From the NCBI GenBank assembly GCA_003159355.1, contig PLPA01000098.1, positions 1 to 32,601 on the forward strand: a DNA stretch of 32,601 nucleotides, given 5' to 3'. The notes under the pieces are model-generated. The model made no database searches. It was not told the origin of the DNA and worked only from the letters and a program-made list of their open reading frames with translations. Origin of the DNA: Acidobacteriaceae bacterium (lineage in GTDB: Bacteria; Acidobacteriota; Terriglobia; Terriglobales; Acidobacteriaceae). Numbering within the stretch: the stretch's first letter is position 1; every line of letters begins with the position of its first letter. The position numbers and the translations under genes were made by a program. Shown one piece after another: positions 6,628 to 13,921 of the stretch.

Positions 6628-9464
6628 CCTTTTTCCTTTAACTCACTTTGTAACTCTTCCAGCAGATTCAGCGCTTGCAGCGGTGTCAGCGAGTTCACGT
6701 CCGTCGCCTCGATGCGGTCCACGATGCGCTGCGAGAGTGGCGTGAAGATGGTCAACTGCACCGGCTCGGCAGCCGTCTCCACCTGCACGCTCTGCCGCTC
6801 CTGCTTTTCATGCTGGCGCAGTACGTGCCGTGCCCGCTCGATGACGGCCATGGGCAGCCCCGCCAGCCGCGCTACTTCAATGCCATAACTCTTGCTGGCG
6901 GCGCCCGGTTCGATGTTATGAAGAAAGACGATTCCGCTCGGCGTCTCTTTCACGCCCACGCGCAGATTGCGGACGCGCGGCAGCTTCTCGGCGAGCATGG
7001 TGAGTTCATGATAGTGCGTGGCGAAGAGCGTGCGCGCGCCGCTCTCCGCATGAAGAAACTCGACCGTCGCCCAGGCCAGCGAAAGCCCGTCGAAGGTCGC
7101 CGTCCCGCGCCCCATTTCGTCGAGTAGGATCAGCGAGCGATTGGTCGCCGTGTTCAGAATCGTCGCCGTCTCGGTCATTTCGACCATAAATGTAGATCGG
7201 CCCCGCGCCACATTGTCGCTCGCTCCGATGCGCGTATAAATCCGGTCCACGAGGCCAAAACGCAAACTCTCCGCCGGCACAAAGCTGCCCATCTGCGCCA
7301 GCAGAACCAGCATCGCCGCCTGGCGCAAATAGGTGCTCTTGCCGCCCATGTTAGGGCCAGTTATAAGTAATAAACTCGGTCCCTCGCCCGCCGCGTTCAA
7401 ATAAATGTCGTTCGGAATGAAGCGTCCCTCGCGCGTCTCCTCCATCCACTGCTCGATGACCGGATGGCGGCCCGCAACAGCTTCGATCACCGGAGCCTCG
7501 TCGATGATTGGCCGCACATACCGGCGTCCCACAGCCAGATGAGCGAAGCAAGCTAGCAAGTCCGCCTCCGCCACGGCAGCCGAGGAGCGCTTGATTCGCC
7601 CCGCGGCCTCCAGAACCGTCCGCCGCAGTTCGGCAAAGATGCGCTTCTCAATCTCGATGGACCGTTCGTGCGCGGAGAGAATCTTGCGCTCATATTCCTT
7701 CAACTCCGGCGTGGTAAACCGCTCAGCATTGACCAGGGTCTGTTTGCGCTCATAATCGGCCGGCGCCAAGGCCATATTCGCCTTGGTGATTTCAATGTAA
7801 TAGCCGAAGACCGAGTTATAGCGCACCTTCAGCGAAGTTATCCCGGTCCGCGCGCGTTCCCGCTCCTCGATGGCCGCAATCTGCTGACGGCCCGTCGTCG
7901 AAATCGTACGCAGTTCGTCCAGTTCCGCGTCAACGCCGGCGGCAATTGCGCCGCCATCGACCAGCGTCAGCGGAGGCTCCTCGACCAGCGTGGTTGAAAT
8001 CCGCGCCGTAACGTCTTCGAGCGTGTCCAGCCGTTCAGTCAACTGCTGCCAGCGCGCCGCCTGCATCGCGTTCAACGCCTTTTTAAGTCCCGGCAGACGG
8101 CTCGAACTCGCCGCCAGCGCCCGCACATCGCGCGCTCCCGCCGAATCCAGCGACAACCGCGCCAGCAATCGCTCCAGGTCCAAAAGTCCCGCAAACGCGC
8201 GCCGAATCTCCTCACGCCTGACCAGATTCCCATGCGCTTCGCCCACCGCCTCGTAGCGAGCTTCCAAGGCTTCGGCGTCCACCAGCGGCCGAAGAATCGT
8301 AGCTCGCAGCAGCCGCTTGCCCATCGGCGTCTGGCAGGCGTCCAGCGTGTGGAAGAGTGTCGCGCGCGCGTCCTGCCCGGCAAAAAGCGGTTCTACTAAT
8401 TCAAGGTTGCGCACCGTCACCTGGTCCAGCTCCAGCGCCGTCGAGTGCTCCTCGAATCGCAGACTGTCAATGTGCAGCGCCTCGTTGCGTTGCGTCGTGC
8501 GCACATAATGCAGCACCGCCCCGGCCGCAATCGCAGCCGCCGGGTGATCGCTCAGCCCATAGCCTTCCAGCGAGCGCACATTCAACTGACGCTCGACCAG
8601 GGGCACGGCAAACTCCCGCGTCCACACCCAGTCCTCGACGCGCGTCCGCGCCGCAACCCGCTCCAGTTGCGCGGGTAGCTCGGCGCTCGCGGCGGTGAGC
8701 ACCTCGGAGGAGCCGGCCTTCAGAATCTCGTCCACCGCTTGCTGGCGGGCCGTGGGTCCGGTGAACTCCGCCGTGCGGAACTCGCCGGTGGAAACGTCGA
8801 GGAGGGCTACCGCGCAGATCAGGCCGCCTGCTGCCGATGAACTTTCGGCTTTGGAAGGGAGCGGCTTCAGCTGCGCCGTTCGTTGTCCGGATTCAAGCAG
8901 GGCTTTAGCCCCTGAGGGAAGTTTTTTCTCGATCCCGCCCACAGCCTCGAAATACGCCGCCAAAAAATTGTTCTGCTCCTGCCCCAGCGCGGCATCCAGA
9001 GCGGTCCCCGGCGAAAGCACGCGGGTGACCTCGCGCCGGACGATCTTTTTCGTCAGCTTGGGATCCTCCATCTGGTCGCAGAGGGCAATGCGGTAGCCCT
9101 TGCGCAGCAGGCGCGTCAGGTAGCTCTCGACCGCGTGATAAGGCACCCCGCACATCGGCTGCGCCCGCTCCCGGTCGCGCGCCGTCAGCGTCAGTTGCAG
9201 CTCCCGGCTGGCCGTCACCGCATCGTCGTAGAAAAGCTCGTAGAAATCTCCCATGCGGAAAAACAGCAGCGCGTCGGGATTCTCCCGCTTGGCCGCCGTC
9301 CACTGGCGCATGAAGGGGGTCAGCTCAGCGGAACCCTTCTCCGAAGGGGGAATTGACGGAGTCTCGGATTGATTGTCTTCTCGAATCACGTTGGCTTTAA
9401 GAGTATCGCGGCGGGACGGCAACGGGGTAGCCTGAGCGCGGCAGGACATAGGAAAAAGTGTCAT
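6624..9464 (-). CDS. mutS: DNA mismatch repair protein MutS (true start probably downstream of 9464)
   Basis: FFRMGDFYELFYDDA, GVPYHAVESYLTRLL, LLITGPNMGGKSTYLRQ (Walker A), LILLDEMGRGTATFDGLSLAWA, TLFATHYHELT. Confidence 0.97.
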   Translation of the reverse strand: MTLFPMSCRAQATPLPSRRDTLKANVIREDNQSETPSIPPSEKGSAELTPFMRQWTAAKRENPDALLFFRMGDFYELFYDDAVTASRELQLTLTARDRERAQPMCGVPYHAVESYLTRLLRKGYRIALCDQMEDPKLTKKIVRREVTRVLSPGTALDAALGQEQNNFLAAYFEAVGGIEKKLPSGAKALLESGQRTAQLKPLPSKAESSSAAGGLICAVALLDVSTGEFRTAEFTGPTARQQAVDEILKAGSSEVLTAASAELPAQLERVAARTRVEDWVWTREFAVPLVERQLNVRSLEGYGLSDHPAAAIAAGAVLHYVRTTQRNEALHIDSLRFEEHSTALELDQVTVRNLELVEPLFAGQDARATLFHTLDACQTPMGKRLLRATILRPLVDAEALEARYEAVGEAHGNLVRREEIRRAFAGLLDLERLLARLSLDSAGARDVRALAASSSRLPGLKKALNAMQAARWQQLTERLDTLEDVTARISTTLVEEPPLTLVDGGAIAAGVDAELDELRTISTTGRQQIAAIEERERARTGITSLKVRYNSVFGYYIEITKANMALAPADYERKQTLVNAERFTTPELKEYERKILSAHERSIEIEKRIFAELRRTVLEAAGRIKRSSAAVAEADLLACFAHLAVGRRYVRPIIDEAPVIEAVAGRHPVIEQWMEETREGRFIPNDIYLNAAGEGPSLLLITGPNMGGKSTYLRQAAMLVLLAQMGSFVPAESLRFGLVDRIYTRIGASDNVARGRSTFMVEMTETATILNTATNRSLILLDEMGRGTATFDGLSLAWATVEFLHAESGARTLFATHYHELTMLAEKLPRVRNLRVGVKETPSGIVFLHNIEPGAASKSYGIEVARLAGLPMAVIERARHVLRQHEKQERQSVQVETAAEPVQLTIFTPLSQRIVDRIEATDVNSLTPLQALNLLEELQSELKEKG
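8855..8920 (-). repeat. Intergenic-type repeat (GGGGCTAAAGCCC hairpin plus CTGAAGCCG...CCCTTCC) embedded in the mutS reading frame
   Basis: Minus strand reads ttccctcAGGGGCTAAAGCCCTgcttgaatccggacaacgaacggcgcagctgaagccgctcccttcc. The stem GGGCT-tt-AGCCC is at 8900-8911. Confidence 0.55.
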
Positions 9465-9526
9465 GACGGGTCTGGCACGGTCTTCAGGTATTGCGCAAGA
9501 AGCATCACCTGTGCGAGAATCTTCCC

Positions 9527-9862
9527 ATGGCCGGGCGAGGTGGTCTGCTCAAAACAACCGACTACGAAACTGGCTTTTGGTGTGCCGGCGGCACCGGAAT
9601 TCTGCGCGAAGAGGTTTGGGTGAATGATAAGAGTGAGGTCATACGATACAACCTTGCCTTTCTCATGCCACATCTGACCGGAATCGACAATGGCCGCGTG
9701 CTTGGCTACGATAACGCACATGGTGTTCATGAGCGTCATTTTATGGGTCAGGTGAATCCGGTCGAGTTCAAGGAGTATGTGGCCACGGCGGACCACTTTT
9801 ATAGGGAAGTCGAGGCTATCAGGAGAAGCTATGAAAACTCAACTATTCGCGGACGGATTTGA
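9527..9862 (+). CDS. TumE-like toxin (DUF6516 family)
   Basis: Start ATG 9527 inside ORF 9491..9862. The core 'RYNLAFLMPHLTGIDNGRVLGYDNAHGVHERHFMGQ' matches the remembered DUF6516/TumE pattern (basic strand, GYDN..., H-x-R/H-H). Overlaps the downstream HTH gene. Confidence 0.68.
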   Translation: MAGRGGLLKTTDYETGFWCAGGTGILREEVWVNDKSEVIRYNLAFLMPHLTGIDNGRVLGYDNAHGVHERHFMGQVNPVEFKEYVATADHFYREVEAIRRSYENSTIRGRI

Positions 9863-10199
9863 AGGCCATGTGCGCCGTTCCCTGGAACGCGCGAGGAGAC
9901 TACAGAACGGCGAGCGGCTGGAGCCGGAGAGGATCATCACCTTTGCCGACCCGCTCGATATGCTGGAATGCCTGACGGCGCAGCGCGTCCGTCTGTGCCA
10001 GGTGGCCCGCAAGAAGCGCCTCAGCATCTCGGCCCTCGCCGAGGAACTGGGCCGCAATCGCGGTTCGGTTACCCGCGACGTGAACAAGCTTAAGAGCTAT
10101 GGATTGATTCGTCTCCGTCAGCAGGTCAACCCCGGCCACGGCGTAGTCCAGATCGTCGAGCCCGTCGCCCAGAAGTTCGATATGCGCGCCGCCTTGTAG
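9831..10199 (+). CDS. TumA-like winged-HTH antitoxin / transcriptional regulator
   Basis: Start ATG 9831 preceded by AGGAGAAGCT. HTH 'LSISALAEELGRNRGSVTRDVNKLKSYGLIRLRQQ' with an N-terminal part typical of TumA ('ERIITFADPLDMLECLTAQRVRLCQVA'). Confidence 0.7.
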   Translation: MKTQLFADGFEGHVRRSLERARRLQNGERLEPERIITFADPLDMLECLTAQRVRLCQVARKKRLSISALAEELGRNRGSVTRDVNKLKSYGLIRLRQQVNPGHGVVQIVEPVAQKFDMRAAL

Positions 10200-10331
10200 G
10201 AGTTCCTTTGGTAACTGGCTCGGGCTGGGCGCGAAAGATTAAAATCGCATAGGCGGGCAAATTGGTGCATTCATGTCCATTGTTTGTCGAGCTGAAGTTG
10301 CAAGACATTGATACTAAACGAGCAGGAGCAG

Positions 10332-10946
10332 ATGGAGCCGATTTCCCCCAACTTTCCCCAGTCCGAACCAACCCTCAACCCTGGCGCGGACCTGAACCCG
10401 CAGCCTCTCGTCCAAGTGCCCGCGCCGTCGCCAAAATCCAGCGGTATAGGGCTGTGGGTACGGGATTTGTTGGTCTCCGCGGCCGCCTCGGTGCTCATTA
10501 TTACCTTCCTTTACCAGCCGGTGCGCGTGGAAGGCACCAGTATGTTGCCGTGGCTGGAGGATCAGGACCGCCTCTTCATCAACAAGTTCGTCTACAAATT
10601 CACCTCCATCGAACGCGGCGACGTGGTGGTCTTTCACTATCCGCGCGACCCGGAGAAGAGCTACATCAAGCGCGTCATTGCCCTGCCCGGCGACCGGCTG
10701 CGCATCGACCACGGCACAGTTTGGCTCAACGGCCAACCCCTGCGCGAGAGCTACGTTCCCGAAGAGTTCCGCGACAGCCGCTCAATGGCGGAGATGGTGG
10801 TTCCCGAGGACGCGTTCTTCATGATGGGCGACCACCGTTCCATCTCCTCCGACAGCCGCGAATTCGGTCCCGTCGAGCGCTCGCTGATCTACGGAAAAGC
10901 TGTCTTTGTCTACTGGCCGGCGCGCGACGCGGGCGCAGTGCATTGA
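10332..10946 (+). CDS. lepB: Signal peptidase I
   Basis: N-terminal TM helix, VEGTSMLPWLEDQDRLFINK (catalytic Ser box), SYIKRVIALPGDRLRI (catalytic Lys box), FFMMGDHRSISSDSREFGPV. Confidence 0.95.
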   Translation: MEPISPNFPQSEPTLNPGADLNPQPLVQVPAPSPKSSGIGLWVRDLLVSAAASVLIITFLYQPVRVEGTSMLPWLEDQDRLFINKFVYKFTSIERGDVVVFHYPRDPEKSYIKRVIALPGDRLRIDHGTVWLNGQPLRESYVPEEFRDSRSMAEMVVPEDAFFMMGDHRSISSDSREFGPVERSLIYGKAVFVYWPARDAGAVH

Positions 10947-11028
10947 GGGGCGGAAACTGCCCGGTATTCCACCGGCACAATCCCCGCAAAGCTGTTAAAA
11001 TCGATAGAATCCACTCCTCGGAGAGGCA

Positions 11029-12177
11029 ATGCAATCGATTCTAGCGCTCGAAGACGGGCGTATCTTCCACGGCCTCGGCTATGGGCACCCAGGCGAATGC
11101 CGGGGCGAGGTCGTTTTCAATACTTCCCTTACCGGCTACCAGGAGATCGCCACCGACCCCTCCTATGCCGGGCAAATCGTCGTTCTCACCAACCCCCAGA
11201 TCGGCAACTACGGCACCTGCCAGGCGGATAACGAGTCGGCCAAGCCCTATATCGAGGGCCTGATCGTCCGCGAGTTCTCGCCCATCAGTTCCAATTGGCG
11301 CTCCGAGCAGGTCACCGACGAGTACATGGAGCGCTATTCGGTTCCGGTGCTGGCCGAGATCGACACCCGCGCCCTGGTGCGCCACCTGCGCACTTACGGC
11401 GTGATGCGCGGCGTGATTTCGACTGTTGAGAGCGACACGAATCTACTTGTTCAAAAGGCGAGAAGCCTCCGCAAGATGGATGGGACGGATCTGGCGCGCG
11501 TGGTCTCGACCAAGTCGGTCTACACCTTCGACGTGACGGATAGCCGCAACCAGACGGGCGATCCTTTACTGGCGGTTGGCTTTAACCAAAACGCGGACGG
11601 GCGGAAGCCCCTCCATGTCGTAGCCTACGACTTCGGCATCAAGCAGAACATTTTGCGGATGCTGGTGCGCGAGGGCTGCCGCGTGACGGTGGTTCCCGCC
11701 GAGACCACGGCCGAGGATGTCTTCGACCTCAAGCCCGACGGCGTCTTCCTCTCCAACGGCCCCGGCGACCCGGAGCCGGTCGATTACGCCGTGCGCGCCA
11801 TTCGCAAATTCCTGGGCCGCGTGCCGGTCTTCGGAATCTGCCTCGGCCATCAACTCACCGGCATTGCCCTGGGCGGCAAGACATACAAGCTCAAATTCGG
11901 CCATCACGGCGGCAACCACCCGGTGCGCAACAACCTCACCGGCAAGGTGGAGATCACCGCGCACAACCACAACTTTGCCGTCGATCCAGACTCGATCAAC
12001 GCCAACGAGGTCGAGTTGACGCACGTGGACCTGAATGACCAAACGCTGGAAGGCCTGCGCCACCGCACGCTCCCGCTCTTCAGCGTGCAGTACCACCCCG
12101 AGGCCGCGCCGGGGCCGCACGATTCCAATTACCTCTTCCGCGACTTCCGGCGGATGATGGAGGAGTGGAAATCATGA
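11029..12177 (+). CDS. carA: Carbamoyl-phosphate synthase small subunit
   Basis: [94 protein letters not shown]. Confidence 0.97.
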   Translation: MQSILALEDGRIFHGLGYGHPGECRGEVVFNTSLTGYQEIATDPSYAGQIVVLTNPQIGNYGTCQADNESAKPYIEGLIVREFSPISSNWRSEQVTDEYMERYSVPVLAEIDTRALVRHLRTYGVMRGVISTVESDTNLLVQKARSLRKMDGTDLARVVSTKSVYTFDVTDSRNQTGDPLLAVGFNQNADGRKPLHVVAYDFGIKQNILRMLVREGCRVTVVPAETTAEDVFDLKPDGVFLSNGPGDPEPVDYAVRAIRKFLGRVPVFGICLGHQLTGIALGGKTYKLKFGHHGGNHPVRNNLTGKVEITAHNHNFAVDPDSINANEVELTHVDLNDQTLEGLRHRTLPLFSVQYHPEAAPGPHDSNYLFRDFRRMMEEWKS

Positions 12178-13193
12178 GCGGACTCGCTGCCAGAAGGGAA
12201 GAGCCAAGGCCGGAGACAATCATCATTCCGGAGTTGGATCTCCATTCCTTTCTGAGCGAACCGCAATTGCTCGACTCTCTTGAGCAGACTGAGATTCCCC
12301 GGCTAGCGCGTAATTCTGAAGCGATGCATCTGCTCGATCAGGTACTGTTGCGCATTCCTACGAGCCACTTTTTGGTGCATGGGGATGCGCGTGAGATGCA
12401 GTCCCTGGCTCCAGATAGCGCGCATCTAATCCTGACTTCTCCGCCCTACTGGACACTGAAGAAGTATGACGATACCGATGGACAGCTTGGCCATGTGGAC
12501 AGTTACGATGAGTTTCTTGCGGAGTTGGGTCGAGTGTGGCGGCGCTGCTTCGACTTGCTGGTTCCGGGCGGGCGCTTGATTTGTGTTGTGGGCGATGTTT
12601 GTCTGTCGAGAAAACAGAATGATGGCCGTCACACGGTTGTGCCTCTCCATGCTTCCATACAGGAGCTTTGCCGCAAGATCGGCTTCGACAATCTCGCGCC
12701 CATCATCTGGCACAAGATTGCCAACGCCGTGTATGAGGTCTCGGGTGGTGGAGGCTTCCTCGGCAAACCCTATGAACCCAACTCGGTCATCAAGAATGAT
12801 GTGGAGTACATCCTGATGTTCCGCAAGCCGGGCGGCTATCGCAAGCCGACTTCCGCCAAGCGCCTGCTCTCCATTATTAGCGCGGAGAATTATCAAAGCT
12901 GGTTTCAGCAGATTTGGACGGGCCTTACCGGGGCTTCGACAAAAGACCATCCGGCGCCCTACCCTGTCGAACTGGCGGAGCGGTTGATTCGAATGTTTAG
13001 TTTTGCCGGAGATGTGGTGATTGATCCATTCTCCGGCTCGGGTACCAACGCTATTGCCGCCGCACGAACAGGGCGGCATAGCATCGGATTTGAAATCAGC
13101 GACAAGTATCACAAAAAATCGGTGGAGCGGTTCTATCGGGAGACCGGCGGCCTTTTCTGGAAACCTCAGGTTACGGAGGTTGAGGAGCTATGA
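12174..13193 (+). CDS. Type II site-specific DNA methyltransferase, beta class (N4-cytosine or N6-adenine)
   Basis: Motif [19 protein letters not shown]-terminal to motif [32 protein letters not shown] (order IV...I = beta class). ATG 12174 overlaps the carA TGA (ATGA); the alternative GTG at 12165 is less likely. Confidence 0.92.
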   Translation: MSGLAARREEPRPETIIIPELDLHSFLSEPQLLDSLEQTEIPRLARNSEAMHLLDQVLLRIPTSHFLVHGDAREMQSLAPDSAHLILTSPPYWTLKKYDDTDGQLGHVDSYDEFLAELGRVWRRCFDLLVPGGRLICVVGDVCLSRKQNDGRHTVVPLHASIQELCRKIGFDNLAPIIWHKIANAVYEVSGGGGFLGKPYEPNSVIKNDVEYILMFRKPGGYRKPTSAKRLLSIISAENYQSWFQQIWTGLTGASTKDHPAPYPVELAERLIRMFSFAGDVVIDPFSGSGTNAIAAARTGRHSIGFEISDKYHKKSVERFYRETGGLFWKPQVTEVEEL

Positions 13194-13918
13194 GTCCACA
13201 TTGGGAGAAGCGAATCCACGCAGCCGTCAAACATTTTTGGGCAACTCGTGGGAATCAAGCCGAGAGGCAAGGCGCGAAGACAGGGGCTAGAGACGCCGGG
13301 AATCGCACCGCGGTTACGGGCGGCAAACAGTTGGACGGATTTGTCGAGTTAGTTCGGGATTTCCTTTCTGAATGCGGAATCGAGAAATCCTGTATCTTCT
13401 GCAATCAGGCGGTCGAGCTTCCGGGATGGTTCCGCGCAGAGAAAAAGTGGGATTTGCTGGTAGTCGTAAAGGGTCAGTTGATTGCGGCAATGGAATTCAA
13501 GTCGCAGGTTGGTTCATTTGGGAATAACTTCAACAATCGCACAGAAGAAGTCTTGGGAAGTGCAACTGACATTTGGACGGCCTATCGGGAAGGGGCATTC
13601 ACTCTTTCGCAGCGTCCATGGTTGGGGTATGTGATGGTACTTGAAGAGATCGCGCGATCATTGAGCCCTGTCGGTGTGAAAGAGCCTCACTTTCCGGTGT
13701 TCCCAGAGTTCCGTGAAGCTTCTTATGCCAAACGGTACGAGATTCTGATGACTAAGCTGGTAAGGGAACGACTGTATGACAGTGCTGCCCTTCTTCTTTC
13801 CAACCTCGCCTCTGCGAAAGATGGAAGCTATCGCCAGCCATCGTCCGAATTAAGTTTTGAAAACTTTTTAACCTCGCTCAAGGCGCGAGCCATGGCAATC
13901 ACAGGAGACTCAAAGTAG
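13190..13918 (+). CDS. Type II restriction endonuclease, XhoI/PaeR7I-like
   Basis: 'VTGGKQLDGFVELVRDFL', 'ELPGWFRAEKKWDLLVVVKGQLIAAMEFKSQVGSFGNNFNNRTEEVLGSATDIWTAYREG' matches my memory of the PaeR7I/XhoI family. 'WDLLVV...AAMEFKSQ' is consistent with a PD-(D/E)xK-type active site. ATGA overlap with the methyltransferase. Confidence 0.88.
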   Translation: MSPHWEKRIHAAVKHFWATRGNQAERQGAKTGARDAGNRTAVTGGKQLDGFVELVRDFLSECGIEKSCIFCNQAVELPGWFRAEKKWDLLVVVKGQLIAAMEFKSQVGSFGNNFNNRTEEVLGSATDIWTAYREGAFTLSQRPWLGYVMVLEEIARSLSPVGVKEPHFPVFPEFREASYAKRYEILMTKLVRERLYDSAALLLSNLASAKDGSYRQPSSELSFENFLTSLKARAMAITGDSK

Positions 13919-13921
13919 ACC

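Noticed and set aside
9491-9526. Upstream start (MRKKHHLCENLP) for the TumE-like gene
   Set aside because: GTG/TTG-type upstream start without a clear ribosome site; ATG 9527 gives a more typical protein, although this is not certain.
12426-13112. 228-aa minus-strand ORF opposite the methyltransferase
   Set aside because: Antisense to a gene with complete methyltransferase motifs; no evidence for an antisense C protein.
12174-13921. R-M insert as part of a transposon or integron cassette
   Set aside because: No terminal inverted repeats, target-site duplications, attC-like site or recombinase gene seen at the junctions; the boundaries are simply start/stop overlaps.
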